Shown piece after piece: positions 9,071-17,965 of a stretch of DNA of 64,000 bases. A program made the translations under genes and the position numbers. The notes under the pieces were generated by a model. It was not told the DNA's origin. It saw only the letters and a program-made list of their open reading frames with translations, and did no database searches. How positions within the stretch are numbered: the stretch's first letter is position 1; each line of letters opens with the position of its first letter. Source of the stretch: a bacterium HR11 (GTDB lineage: Bacteria; Acidobacteriota; HRBIN11); the NCBI GenBank assembly GCA_002898535.1, contig BEHN01000014.1, forward strand, positions 1-64,000. The letters run 5' to 3'.

Positions 9071-10177
9071 TCAGAGCAGGCGTTTCCGGAAGCGGAGGGC
9101 GCTCAACCCGAAGGCGACAAGACCGATGGCCAGGAGGGCCAGCGCTTGGGGCCAGAGGACGTCGAGACCGTTCCCCTTCAGGAAGATCGCCCGCAGGGCG
9201 TACAGGTAGTGCCGCAGGGGGTTAGCCTGACTGAGGACCCGGTGGAATCGGGGCATGTTCTCGATGGGCACAAAGAAGCCCGACAGGAGCATGACGAAGA
9301 GCATGATGAACCACGAAGTGAACAGGGCCTGGATCGGGGTCCGAGAGACGGTCGAGACCAGCAGGCCCAGACTGAGGGAGCTCAAGACGTACAGGAGGGA
9401 GAACCCATAGACCAGGAGGACGGAACCCTCGACGGGTACGCGAAACCACGTCACGCCGAGCGCCATCGCCAGGGTGATGACCACAAAACCCAGGACGAAG
9501 AACGGGATCAGCTTCCCGAGCATCAACGCCCAGGGCCGGATCGGGGTGACGATGAGCTGTTCTAAGGTCCCTGCGTCCCGCTCCCGGACGATGGACATGC
9601 TCGTCAGGAACACCGTCACGATGGTCAGGATCAAGCCGACCAGGCCGGGCACCATGTAAGCGGCCGCCTCCAGGTTGGGGTTGTACCAGACCCGCGTCTC
9701 CGGCCGAAATCCGGGAGACCGGGTGGCCCCTTCCGCCACGCGGTCGGCGATCCATCGCTGGAGCACGCCCGTCGCATAACCCAGGCTGACACGGGTCGAA
9801 TTGGCGTCCGACCCGTCCAGCAGGAGTTGCACGGCCGGCCGAACCCCGTTCAGCAGGTCCCGTCCGAAATGCCGGGGGATGACCACGACCAGAGCGGCCC
9901 GGCCGCGTTCCAGGGCGCCTCGGGCCCCGGCCAGGGAGCGGGCCTGAAGGCGGATTTCGAAGTACTCGGTCGCCCCCAGGGTCTGGGTCAGCGACCGGCT
10001 TTCAGGACTGCAGTCGTAGTCCACGATCACGGTCGGGATGCGGCGGACCTCCAGGGTCGCCACGTAGCCGAAGAGGAGGACCTGGATGAGGGGACCGATC
10101 AGGACGATCCGCAGGAGGGCCGGGCTTCGACGGAGCTCCCAGAATTCCTTTTGGACGAAAAAGCAGACGGACCGCAT
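9071..10177 (-). CDS. ABC-2 type exporter permease (YbhR-like)
   Basis: 368 residues with the ABC-2 permease layout: one N-terminal membrane segment (IVLIGPLIQVLLFGYVA), a large extracytoplasmic domain (about residues 45-175), then five membrane segments. The motif RERDAGTLEQLIVTPIRP is the coupling-helix region typical of this family. It is the last gene of a five-gene exporter operon and starts 1 bp after the preceding permease stop. It probably pairs with that permease as a heterodimer, as YbhS/YbhR do in E. coli. Substrate unknown. Confidence 0.9.
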   Translation of the reverse strand: MRSVCFFVQKEFWELRRSPALLRIVLIGPLIQVLLFGYVATLEVRRIPTVIVDYDCSPESRSLTQTLGATEYFEIRLQARSLAGARGALERGRAALVVVIPRHFGRDLLNGVRPAVQLLLDGSDANSTRVSLGYATGVLQRWIADRVAEGATRSPGFRPETRVWYNPNLEAAAYMVPGLVGLILTIVTVFLTSMSIVRERDAGTLEQLIVTPIRPWALMLGKLIPFFVLGFVVITLAMALGVTWFRVPVEGSVLLVYGFSLLYVLSSLSLGLLVSTVSRTPIQALFTSWFIMLFVMLLSGFFVPIENMPRFHRVLSQANPLRHYLYALRAIFLKGNGLDVLWPQALALLAIGLVAFGLSALRFRKRLL

Positions 10178-10178
10178 C

Positions 10179-11291
10179 TCACCGACCTTCCAGGTCGTAA
10201 AGGGCGTGGCGAAACCGTAGGGTAGCCAGCACGAGGAGTCCGGCGGCGAACCCGCCCAGGACGGCCAGCTCGGGCCACCACACCTCAGGTCCCGTCCCCT
10301 TGAGGACCACGTTCCGGACGATCTTCAGGTAGTACCGGGCCGGGACGGCGTACGTCAGGAGCCGGATCGCTTGGGGCATGCTGGAGATGGGGAAAATGAA
10401 GCCCGAAAGCAGGACCGACGGGAGGATCGTGGCCATCAGGGCGGCCAGCATGGCGACCAGTTGCGTCCGGGCGACCGAGGAAATCAGAAGGCCCATCGCC
10501 AGGGCGGCCAGCACGAATACGGCCGACGCCAGCCCGAGGTCAAGGGCTCGGCCTGCAAAGGGCACCCGGTAAACGCCGTGGGCGGTGGCCAGGATCAACA
10601 GGCCGTCCAAGAAGGCCAGGCCGGCGTAGGGAAGAAGCTTTCCGATGACGATCTCCACCGGCCGGACGGGAGAGATAAGGAGCTGTTCGAGCGTGCCCGT
10701 CTCCCGTTCCCGGACCAGGGCGATCGAGGTCAGTAAGGCCGAGACGAGCATGAGGATGATCGTGACCAGGCCGGGCACGATGTAGTAGACGCTGACCAAC
10801 TCGGGATTGTACCAAAAACGGGGTTCGACCCGGACCGGCGCGGTCCCCGCCAGCTCCTGGCTGTACTGGGCCAGGGCCATCTCGATGTAGCCCTTGCTGA
10901 TCACGGCCAGATTGGGGTCGCTTCCGTCCAGCAGGACCTGAATCGGGATCGGCTCGCCCCGGGACTGGCGGCGTTCGAAGTCCCGAGGGAACACGAGGGC
11001 CATGCGGATGCGGCGTTCGTCCAGCGCCCGGGCCAGGTCTCGGTCGGAGGCCGCCCGATGGGCCACGACAAAGTAGCCGCTCTGGTCCAGCCGTTCCACG
11101 AGGCGACGCGCCGTCGCCGAGCCGCTGGGGTCCCACACGCCGACGGGAAGTTCCCGCACGTCGAAAGTGAGGGCCGTACCGTACAGCAAGACCATCAGGA
11201 GGGGCATGCCGACGACGACCAGGAGCGTACGCACGTCGCGGCGGATGTGCCGGAATTCTTTTCCCATCAAGGCAAGGACCCTACGTTCCAC
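10179..11291 (-). CDS. ABC-2 type exporter permease (YbhS-like)
   Basis: 370 residues, paralogous in layout to the next permease: N-terminal membrane segment (LLVVVGMPLLMVLLYG), a soluble domain, and a C-terminal membrane bundle with RERETGTLEQLLISPVRP. A GTG start at 11291 overlaps the end of the ATPase gene by 11 bp, so translation is likely coupled. With the two ATPases and the HlyD-family protein it forms a YbhGFSR-type efflux system. Confidence 0.9.
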   Translation of the reverse strand: MERRVLALMGKEFRHIRRDVRTLLVVVGMPLLMVLLYGTALTFDVRELPVGVWDPSGSATARRLVERLDQSGYFVVAHRAASDRDLARALDERRIRMALVFPRDFERRQSRGEPIPIQVLLDGSDPNLAVISKGYIEMALAQYSQELAGTAPVRVEPRFWYNPELVSVYYIVPGLVTIILMLVSALLTSIALVRERETGTLEQLLISPVRPVEIVIGKLLPYAGLAFLDGLLILATAHGVYRVPFAGRALDLGLASAVFVLAALAMGLLISSVARTQLVAMLAALMATILPSVLLSGFIFPISSMPQAIRLLTYAVPARYYLKIVRNVVLKGTGPEVWWPELAVLGGFAAGLLVLATLRFRHALYDLEGR

Positions 11292-12018
11292 GGCCTCCCC
11301 CGACCAGACGTAGAAATAACGCTTGGATGGACGTCACGCCGTGACGGGCCTTGAGAGCCCCGGGCGGGCCCTCGGCGATGAGGCGGCCCTCGTGCAGGAT
11401 GCCCAGTCGATGACAGTACTCGGCCTCCTCCAGGTAATGGGTCGTCACGATCGCCGTGACGCCCTGTCGAGCCAGGTCATAAATCGTGTGCCAAAACGTC
11501 CGGCGCAGGACCGGGTCGACCCCGCTCGTCGGCTCGTCTAAGAACACGACGGCCGGCTCGTGGATCAGGGCGACGGCCAGGGCCAGCCGCTGTTTGAAGC
11601 CGCCGGGCAGGTCGCGGGCCAGGCGGTCGGCATACGCCTGGAGGCCGAATGCCTGGATCAACGTCTCCATACGTTGTCGGAGGCGTTCCGGCGTCAGACC
11701 GTAAACGCCGCCGTAAAACCAGAGATTTTCTCGCACCGAGAGGGTCTCATAGAGGGAAAAGCGTTGGGCCATGAAGCCGATCTGGTGCCGGACCCGTTCG
11801 GGATACCGGCGTACGTCCCAGCCCTGGACCCGGGCCGTCCCCTCCGTAGGCCGCAGGAGACCACAGAGCATCCGGATGAGGGTCGTCTTCCCGGCCCCGT
11901 TGGCCCCGATCAGGCCGAAGATCTCCCCACGCTCGACGCGAAACGAGACCCGGTCGACGGCCGTAAACCGACCGAACCGTCGGACCAGGTCGACCGCTTC
12001 AATGACCGGCTCGCTCAC
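11281..12018 (-). CDS. ABC transporter ATP-binding protein (second NBD)
   Basis: 245 residues. Walker A is GANGAGKTT. The usual LSGGQ signature is replaced by DLPGGFKQRLALA, as in the YbhF/CcmA-like drug-export class. Walker B is VVFLDEPTSGVD, followed by the H-loop TTHYLEEAE. It starts with GTG and overlaps the upstream ATPase gene by 20 bp. In E. coli YbhF two such domains are fused in one chain; here they are separate overlapping genes. Confidence 0.93.
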   Translation of the reverse strand: MSEPVIEAVDLVRRFGRFTAVDRVSFRVERGEIFGLIGANGAGKTTLIRMLCGLLRPTEGTARVQGWDVRRYPERVRHQIGFMAQRFSLYETLSVRENLWFYGGVYGLTPERLRQRMETLIQAFGLQAYADRLARDLPGGFKQRLALAVALIHEPAVVFLDEPTSGVDPVLRRTFWHTIYDLARQGVTAIVTTHYLEEAEYCHRLGILHEGRLIAEGPPGALKARHGVTSIQALFLRLVGGGRGT

Positions 12019-12964
12019 GATGCGCTCCCCGGACCTGCTCGGTGAGGTACAGGAACACGTCTTCCAGAGAAGGTCGAACGACCTCCACCCCCACGGCGGC
12101 CGACGTCGGCCCGGTCAGCAGACGGGTCAAGGCTTCCCGACCGGCCGCTACGTCCCGGACGACCACGTGGAGTCGGTCGCCAAAGGCCTGCACCCCGACG
12201 ATCGCCGGATGACTGGTCTGGATGACGCTCTGTACCCGATGCAGGTACGCAAAGGCCGGCGGCGGCGTGTACACGGCCAGGACCCAAAAGGGATACCGGT
12301 CCTTCAATCCCTCAGGAGTGTCCAGGGCCAGGAGGCGGCCCTCGTAAAGGAAGGCAACCCGGTCGCACCGCTCGGGCTCGTCCATGTAGGTCGTCGAGAC
12401 CAGGAGCGTCACGCCTCGGGCGTGCACGTCGTCGAGTAAGTCCCAGAAGTCTTGCCGGCTCACCGGGTCGAGCCCATTCGTCGGCTCGTCCAGCAGTAGG
12501 AGGCCCGGCGTCGGCAGGAGGGCACAGGCCAGGGCCAGTTTCCGTTGCATGCCGCCCGAGAGGGCACCGGCCCGGCGATCTTGAAAGGCCGCCAGACGAC
12601 TGAAGGCCAGTAAGTCCCGTAAGCGCCGGTCTCGCTCCGCTCCCGTGACCCCGAACAGGTCGGCATAGAACGACAGGTTTTCCCGCACGGTCAGGTCGGG
12701 GTACAGCGAAAACCGCTGGGGTACATAGCCGATGTGGCGGCGGACGAGCGGAGCGTCGCGTACGGTGTCCCACGTGTGAACCCGGATGCGCCCCCGGTCC
12801 GGCCGGAGAAGCGAGGCGATCAGCCGAAGCGTCGTCGTCTTCCCGGCCCCGTCCGGACCCAGGACGGCCAAGCGCTCCCCAGGCTCGACCCGCAGGGAGA
12901 GCTCCCGGACGACCCGCAGGGTCCCGAAGGATTTCTCGACCTGCTCGAGTTCGACGGAGTACAT
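11999..12964 (-). CDS. ABC transporter ATP-binding protein (first NBD)
   Basis: 321 residues from the ATG at 12964 (MYSVELEQVEKSFG). An 18-codon in-frame extension upstream lacks family similarity and was not used. Walker A is GPDGAGKTT, the signature ALSGGMQRKLALA, Walker B LLLLDEPTNGLD. The H-loop is TTYMDEPERC, so the usual switch His is Tyr here. A C-terminal extension of about 90 residues resembles the regulatory tail of drug-exporter ATPases. It lies between the HlyD-family gene and the second ATPase. Confidence 0.92.
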   Translation of the reverse strand: MYSVELEQVEKSFGTLRVVRELSLRVEPGERLAVLGPDGAGKTTTLRLIASLLRPDRGRIRVHTWDTVRDAPLVRRHIGYVPQRFSLYPDLTVRENLSFYADLFGVTGAERDRRLRDLLAFSRLAAFQDRRAGALSGGMQRKLALACALLPTPGLLLLDEPTNGLDPVSRQDFWDLLDDVHARGVTLLVSTTYMDEPERCDRVAFLYEGRLLALDTPEGLKDRYPFWVLAVYTPPPAFAYLHRVQSVIQTSHPAIVGVQAFGDRLHVVVRDVAAGREALTRLLTGPTSAAVGVEVVRPSLEDVFLYLTEQVRGAHRERAGH

Positions 12965-13014
12965 CGTCAGTGTTCGGTGTTGGGTGTCGGGGAAATAGCG
13001 GGATCCGAATCCCA

Positions 13015-13036
13015 ACACCGCCAGTCATGGCGGTGT
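13015..13036. repeat. ACACCGCC/GGCGGTGT hairpin
   Basis: A short inverted repeat (ACACCGCC ... GGCGGTGT) with a 6-base loop, followed by CATCC. Similar hairpins occur at about 27280-27345. It lies between the HlyD-family gene and the first ATPase gene. Confidence 0.6.
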
Positions 13037-13136
13037 CATCCGCACAGAACCGCTACTGATAGCGACGTCAGCCCCAGGCGCCAGCCGTCCTGCGGACGTC
13101 AGTCTCACCGATCCTTCCCCTGCCTCCCCCAACCCT

Positions 13137-14129
13137 TTACCGGGGGACGGCCGGACGCAGGGCGTCGGCCGGCATCCCGATCTTGAGTTCACCCGTCGGG
13201 TTTTCTAACTCGATTTTGACGGCGTAGACCAGGGTCGCTCGCGCCTCTCGCGTCTGGACGCTCTTGGGCGTAAACTCCGCCTGGGGCGAAATCCAGACGA
13301 CCCGGCCCGTGTATCGAGGTCGGGGCGCGCCCTCGACCTGAAGTTCCAGGGGCATGCCGAGTCGGATCGTCTCCAAGTCCCGGCTGGTCAGGTAAACCCG
13401 GACCCACACCCGACGCAGGTCGGCCAACTTCAACAGCGCCCGTTGCGGGGAGACGACCTCCCCGACCTGGACGTACCGCACGAGGACGACACCGTCGATC
13501 GGCGCCGTCACGACCCCCTGGCGGATCTGGTAGTCCAGCGCTTGGAGACCGGCCGCCAACGTCTGCCGCCGGGCCGCCAGGAGCGCTCGGTTGGCCTCGA
13601 TGGCCCGAATTTGCTTTTCGGTCGCCTCGACCTGGGCCCGAAGGTCGTCGATCTGTTGACGGGCGACGACGTTCTCGGCCATCAGAGCCTCGGTCCGGCG
13701 CAGTTTCTCCCGCAGGTTGGCCAGCTCGACCCGCAGGGGAGCGGCCTGGGCCTCCAGGAGGGCCTCCTGCGCCCGGAGCTCCTCGAACTGGGCGGCCATG
13801 TGCTGACGCTCCAAGACGAGGCCCTCCACGTCGAGTACGGCCAGAGTGTCCCCGGCCCGGACGGTATCTCCCTCGTCCACCCGGACTTCCAGGACTCGGG
13901 CCGTCAACATGGGTTGGATGAGAACTTCGACGGCCTCGACCGTGCCCGACCCTAACAGCCGGGCGTCGCCGGCCGACCCACAGCCCAGCGTGAATAGACC
14001 GATGAGCCCGACCCAATGTCGCCACCCGGCCTGTCGAAAATAGCTCCTCCGAAAAGTCCGGGGCCCAGCCGTCGGCCGCTCGACGGCCGTCTCGGTGGAC
14101 GTATGAAAGAAGGCTTCATTCAGTCGCAT
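13137..14129 (-). CDS. HlyD/AcrA-family periplasmic adaptor, probable lipoprotein (YbhG-like)
   Basis: 330 residues. The hydrophobic stretch VGLIGLFTLGC around residue 50 looks like a lipobox, so the true start may lie inside the long N-terminus and the protein is probably lipid-anchored. It has a split biotinyl-lipoyl domain (VLEVRVDEGDTVRAGDTLAVLD, then GVVTAPIDGVVLVRYVQVGEVV), an intervening coiled-coil hairpin (about 115-215) and a C-terminal beta-barrel. As first gene of the exporter operon it would link the inner-membrane ABC complex to an outer-membrane channel; a TolC-type gene lies at 48312-49919. Confidence 0.9.
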   Translation of the reverse strand: MRLNEAFFHTSTETAVERPTAGPRTFRRSYFRQAGWRHWVGLIGLFTLGCGSAGDARLLGSGTVEAVEVLIQPMLTARVLEVRVDEGDTVRAGDTLAVLDVEGLVLERQHMAAQFEELRAQEALLEAQAAPLRVELANLREKLRRTEALMAENVVARQQIDDLRAQVEATEKQIRAIEANRALLAARRQTLAAGLQALDYQIRQGVVTAPIDGVVLVRYVQVGEVVSPQRALLKLADLRRVWVRVYLTSRDLETIRLGMPLELQVEGAPRPRYTGRVVWISPQAEFTPKSVQTREARATLVYAVKIELENPTGELKIGMPADALRPAVPR

Positions 14130-14228
14130 GCGGTCCCGCTCCTCGCGTTCCTCCCTTCCTGAAGACCGCTACGAGATACGAGGACAGTATACAGGATGCA
14201 GGTACGGGCTGCGGGCCGGGATCTCGTT

Positions 14229-14536
14229 TAGCAGAGCCCTTCGGTTCGTGAGAATGGCGTCGGGACGGCCTTTTCCATCGCCCGGGAAGCACGATGTTTC
14301 AAAGGGACGGAGTGACGAGTAACGAAGTGACGAGCCAGGGTGATGGAGGGTTCATAGCCGCTATGGGCTCATAGCTCATGGCTCATGGCGGATGGCCCCT
14401 ATGGGCTCATGGCTCATGGCTGATAGCTCATGGGACTATGAGCCATGAGCTATGACCTATGAGCCAGGGCGGCTATGAGCCATGAGCCAATCAGGCTGAA
14501 TCCATGCAGGTTTTCACGAACCGAACGACTCTGTTA
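14229..14536. repeat. Inverted R75 pair around a CATGAGC word array
   Basis: A minus-oriented R75 (14229-14303) starts TAGCAGAGCCC, and a partial plus-oriented copy (14494-14536) ends CGAACGACTCTGTTA. Between them lie GTGACGAG words and an array of GGCTCATGG/TATGAGCC words that can form long hairpins. The interior is of the same type as at 8820-8995. This accounts for most of the 481-bp gap from 14130 to 14610. Confidence 0.85.
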
Positions 14537-14561
14537 GGGGGGTGGCGCTGTGAGGGCTTCC

Positions 14562-14607
14562 TTGACACGGCCCCCTATTTCCCTATAATCGATAATCGAT
14601 AGGGGGG
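14562..14607 (+). promoter_or_regulatory. Sigma70-type promoter and palindromic operator candidate of the GntR gene
   Basis: TTGACA (14562-14567), a 16-base spacer and TATAAT (14584-14589). Two palindromic features overlay it: CCCCCTAT (14571-14578) pairs with ATAGGGGG (14599-14606), flanking the -10 box, and ATCGATAATCGAT repeats across 14587-14600. The ATG follows at 14611 with AGGGGGG as a likely ribosome site. The arrangement suits autoregulation by the encoded GntR protein (inference). Confidence 0.75.
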
Positions 14608-14610
14608 ACC

Positions 14611-15282
14611 ATGGACCGCCTCGAACGAAAACCCCTGGCCTGGCAAATCGCCGAAATCATCGAACAGTGGATCCTCCGCCAAGAACTCCGTCCCGGCCAG
14701 CCCATCCGGGAGCTCCATATCGCCCGTCAACTGGCCATCTCCCAAACGCCCGTCCGGGAAGCCCTCCGCATCCTGGAACAGCGCGGCCTCGTCGTTCACA
14801 TCCCCCACCGGGGCACCGTCGTCACCAACCTGTCCGAAGACGACATCCGACAGATTCTCGCCGTCCGCCGCCCCCTGGAAGTCCTGGCCCTCGAGCTCGC
14901 CCGCCAGCACGCCACGCCGTCGGACGAGCCCGAGCTCCGGGACCTCCTGGACCGCTTGGCCGCCGCCGGCGAGAAGGACGACCTCCTCGAGTATCACGAA
15001 CTTCACGCCGCCTTCCATCGCCGGGTCTGGTCCCTCAGCCGCAATCGCTACTTGGTCGATACCCTGGAACGGCTGTGCCGGCCCCTCTGGGCCTTCTATC
15101 GTCAGCGGCTGTATACCGGGCGGGAGCCTCCCCTCTTCGGGAAGGGCCCCAAGCACCGCTTGGTCCTGGACTTCATCTTCGGGCGGTGCGACCCCTCGGT
15201 CACGGCCGAGCAGGTCATGGACGTGCACTTTCGGCACGTCCACACGGTCTCGGAGACGGCCGAGACGGCAGGACGGCCGTAG
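14611..15282 (+). CDS. GntR-family regulator, FCD (FadR-like) subgroup
   Basis: 223 residues. The N-terminal winged helix has the GntR pattern: LRPGQPIRELHIARQLAISQTPVREALRILEQRGLV. The C-terminal helical FCD domain (about 85-215) has spaced His/Asp residues (YHELHAAFHRRVW, then FRHVHTVSE), the usual metal or ligand site. FCD regulators commonly sense carboxylic acids, but nothing here names the ligand. It is followed after 116 bp by a porin gene in the same direction, a plausible target. Confidence 0.92.
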   Translation: MDRLERKPLAWQIAEIIEQWILRQELRPGQPIRELHIARQLAISQTPVREALRILEQRGLVVHIPHRGTVVTNLSEDDIRQILAVRRPLEVLALELARQHATPSDEPELRDLLDRLAAAGEKDDLLEYHELHAAFHRRVWSLSRNRYLVDTLERLCRPLWAFYRQRLYTGREPPLFGKGPKHRLVLDFIFGRCDPSVTAEQVMDVHFRHVHTVSETAETAGRP

Positions 15283-15398
15283 GGCCGGTCGGCCGATAGG
15301 CCGGATTCCGAACGCTCAAATTCCCCAACCGCCCCGTCCCATCTCAATCCGACCGTACCCTTCGATTCTTGCGTAACTCACGGACAAGGAGGTCACCC

Positions 15399-16820
15399 AT
15401 GCGCATGCCCATTCGGACCCGTTGCATCGAGGTCCTCATCTTCGTCTTCGGTGTCTTCGGTATCCTCGGACTGCCGGGGGGCGTCCCCGCCGGGTGGGCC
15501 CAGTCGGCCCCGGAAGCGTCATCGGCCGAGCAGACCCGGCTTGAGGCGCTCCTCCGGGAACTGGAGCGGCTCCGGGCGGAGGTCGAACAGCTCCGGACCG
15601 CCAAGGCCGATGCGGCGGCCCTGAAGGACCTGGAGAATCGGATCGACGTCCTGACCGAAGAGGTCCAGCGCCTGCGGGAGGCGGCCGCCCCGCCGGAGCT
15701 TCCGCCTTCCAAGCGGTACGGCCTGGGTCCTTCGGCCTCGCGGGTCTATCAGACCAAGCGGGGCGTCTCCCTGGCCGGCTACGGGGAATTCGTTTATCAG
15801 AACGTCAGCGGCGGCCCGAAGACGGCGGATGCCCTTCGTATGATCATGTATCTGGGTTACCGCTTTACAGACCGGGTCCTGTTTAATTCCGAGGTCGAAT
15901 TTGAGCACGCCAAGACGGAGGAAAATCTGGACGGCCAGGCCGGCGAGGTCGCGCTGGAATTTGCGTACGTGGACTTTCTGCTCTCGCCCGCCCTGAACGT
16001 GCGGGCGGGTCTTCTGCTCCATCCCCTGGGCATCATCAACGAGGTCCACGAGCCGCCGACGTTTCACGGCGTCCTGCGGCCCGACGTCGAACGGGTCGTC
16101 ATCCCCTCGACGTGGCGGGAGCTGGGCGTCGGCGTCTACGGCGAACTGGGCTATGGGTTCCACTATCGGGCCTACCTGACGTCGGGTCTGGACGCCCGGG
16201 GCTTTGAAGACGGGGGCCTTCGAGAGGGTCGCGGGGAGGGCAACCGGGTACGGTTCGTGACGCCGGCCGGGATCGGTCGTCTGGACTGGATCCCGACGGC
16301 GGGCCTGACCCTGGGCGTCGGCGCCTATGCCGGCCGCGCCGACCAGGGCCTGAAGTTTCCCGATGGCCGGCCCCTGCGTATTCCCGTCCGCATGGCGGAA
16401 GTCCACGGCCTGATCCAGCATCGGGGCCTGGAGGTTCGGGGCCTGTATGTACGCACCTGGATCGGGCACGCCGATCAGTTGAATCTCTTCAAGGGTCTGA
16501 CGGGGGATGAGGGCGTCGCCGAACAGATCGTCGGGGGCTACGTCGAGGCGGCCTTCAACCTGTTCAGCCTGCCGGCCCTGACGGCCCGTTTCCCCGGCGT
16601 CTACTTGGCGCCCTTCGTGCGCTGGGAGGTGTACGATACGCACCACCGGGTGCCGGTCGGCTTCGAGCGAAACCCGGCCCTCCACCGGCGGGTGTGGACC
16701 TTGGGCCTGACCTTTAAGCCGATCCCGGCCGTCGTCATCAAGGCCGACTTTCAGGACCGCTGGAATGAGGCCGGGACGGCCCGGAACCAGTGGAACCTGG
16801 GCATCGGCTTTAACTTTTAA
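15399..16820 (+). CDS. Outer-membrane porin-like protein with N-terminal coiled coil
   Basis: 473 residues from the ATG at 15399, preceded by AAGGAGGT at ideal spacing; the in-frame ATG ten codons upstream lacks this. A signal peptide ends ...AGWAQS. A coiled coil (about residues 38-100, LEALLRELERLRAEVEQL) follows, then a beta-barrel with alternating pattern and a C-terminal aromatic (LGIGFNF). The layout resembles phosphate-selective/OprP-like or trimeric-coiled-coil porins. It sits between the GntR gene and the FMN-binding gene. Substrate unknown. Confidence 0.8.
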   Translation: MRMPIRTRCIEVLIFVFGVFGILGLPGGVPAGWAQSAPEASSAEQTRLEALLRELERLRAEVEQLRTAKADAAALKDLENRIDVLTEEVQRLREAAAPPELPPSKRYGLGPSASRVYQTKRGVSLAGYGEFVYQNVSGGPKTADALRMIMYLGYRFTDRVLFNSEVEFEHAKTEENLDGQAGEVALEFAYVDFLLSPALNVRAGLLLHPLGIINEVHEPPTFHGVLRPDVERVVIPSTWRELGVGVYGELGYGFHYRAYLTSGLDARGFEDGGLREGRGEGNRVRFVTPAGIGRLDWIPTAGLTLGVGAYAGRADQGLKFPDGRPLRIPVRMAEVHGLIQHRGLEVRGLYVRTWIGHADQLNLFKGLTGDEGVAEQIVGGYVEAAFNLFSLPALTARFPGVYLAPFVRWEVYDTHHRVPVGFERNPALHRRVWTLGLTFKPIPAVVIKADFQDRWNEAGTARNQWNLGIGFNF

Positions 16821-16867
16821 GGATTCGGCCATTGGGCCGTTCGGCCATGGCGGAGGCCGGTCTGGGC

Positions 16868-16918
16868 TCTGTGGTCTGTAGTCTATGGTCTATGGTCTGT
16901 GGTCTACGGTCTATTGGC
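16868..16918. repeat. GGTCTATGGTCTGTGG word array
   Basis: About six tandem 7-9 base words of the type GGTCTATG / GGTCTGTA between the porin and FMN-binding genes. The same words recur at 29437-29602, 31355-31390 and 39985-40300. Confidence 0.8.
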
Positions 16919-16931
16919 CTGAGGGGTCGCC

Positions 16932-17480
16932 GTGACGACACGGGGTCGGTACGTGGGAGTGTGGCTCTGCATCAGCCTGGGGGCCGCATCTCTCGGTCGG
17001 GCCCAGGCGCCCGACCGGGTCGAGGAAATTTTGCGCCGGGTCTATCCTCAAGCCGAAAAGGTCGAGAAGCGGTTCGTCTACCTGACGCGGGACCAGCAGG
17101 CGGAGGTCGAGAAGCGGGCCCGGGTCCGGCCGGTCCCCCGGCTGTATCGGTTCTATGAGGTCCGCCAGGGAGCGACCGTCGTCGGGTACGGCGTGACGGA
17201 CACGCATATCCTGCGCACCCATTACGAGACGCTCCTCGTCGTCCTCGATGGGGACGGCCGGGTCCGGCAGGTCGAGGTCCTGGCCTTTGAGGAGCCGCCG
17301 GACTACCGGCCGTCCGACAAGTGGCTTCGACGATTTCAGGGGCATCCCCTGGACGACCGCCTCTGGCTGGGCCGGGACGTGCCCAACATCACGGGGGCGA
17401 CCATCACGGCGACGGCCGTCTTGCGAAGCGTACGGACCGTCCTGGCCGTGTGGCAGGTCGTCTACGGAGGCGGCCGATGA
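16932..17480 (+). CDS. Exported FMN-binding-domain protein
   Basis: 182 residues, GTG start, signal peptide up to about residue 25 (SLGAASLGRAQA). The C-terminus contains NITGATITATAV, matching the S/T-G-A-T-x-T motif in which a Thr is covalently flavinylated in RnfG/NqrC-type FMN-binding domains. It would act outside the cytoplasmic membrane as an electron carrier, which would require an ApbE-type flavin transferase not present in this window. Its stop overlaps the next start (ATGA), so it is coupled to the membrane protein that follows. Confidence 0.85.
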   Translation: MTTRGRYVGVWLCISLGAASLGRAQAPDRVEEILRRVYPQAEKVEKRFVYLTRDQQAEVEKRARVRPVPRLYRFYEVRQGATVVGYGVTDTHILRTHYETLLVVLDGDGRVRQVEVLAFEEPPDYRPSDKWLRRFQGHPLDDRLWLGRDVPNITGATITATAVLRSVRTVLAVWQVVYGGGR

Positions 17481-17965
17481 GGTTTTTCATATCGCCGGAC
17501 ATTCGGAAGAATCAGCTCTTGCGGCAGGTCGTCCTGTGGTCCCTCGTGTATGCGTTCGTGTTTTGGGTCAGCGACTGGCCGTTCTATGCCAAGATCGGGC
17601 TCTCGTATCAGGCTATCGTCGAATACTACCGCGGCTCGGAGGCGGCGTTCCGGGCGCCCAAGAGCTTCTTTGGCCTGCTGGAGGAGACCCACTTTCACGC
17701 CTTTGCCATGATGGTCTTCCTGATGACCCTGAACCATCTCCTGTTGTTTACGGGCGCGCCCCGGTGGGTCAAGGCGGGTGCCATCCACGTCTCCTTCGGG
17801 TCGGCCCTGGCGGACATGGCCAGCGGGTGGCTGATTCGGTTTGTCCATTCGGGGTTTGCCCTCCTGAAGATAGCGGCCTTCCTGGCGCTCCAGGGGTCCC
17901 TGCTGGTCATCCTCGTCCTGCTCTGGGTCTATGCCTGGCGGGTCGAGGCGACGGATGGACGATAG
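17477..17965 (+). CDS. Small polytopic membrane protein, partner of the FMN-binding protein
   Basis: 162 residues with about four predicted membrane helices. Several His residues sit in or near the helices (EETHFHAFAMM, LNHLLLF, AIHVSFG, FVHSGF), a pattern that could bind heme or metal. ATGA overlap with the preceding gene fixes the start and argues for a shared function in electron transfer across the membrane. Family not recognised, so the role is inferred from context. Confidence 0.7.
   Translation: MRFFISPDIRKNQLLRQVVLWSLVYAFVFWVSDWPFYAKIGLSYQAIVEYYRGSEAAFRAPKSFFGLLEETHFHAFAMMVFLMTLNHLLLFTGAPRWVKAGAIHVSFGSALADMASGWLIRFVHSGFALLKIAAFLALQGSLLVILVLLWVYAWRVEATDGR

Noticed and set aside
15519-16832. 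Long minus-strand frame opposite the porin
   Set aside because: Antisense shadow in GC-rich DNA with no protein features; the plus-strand porin has signal peptide, coiled coil and ribosome site.
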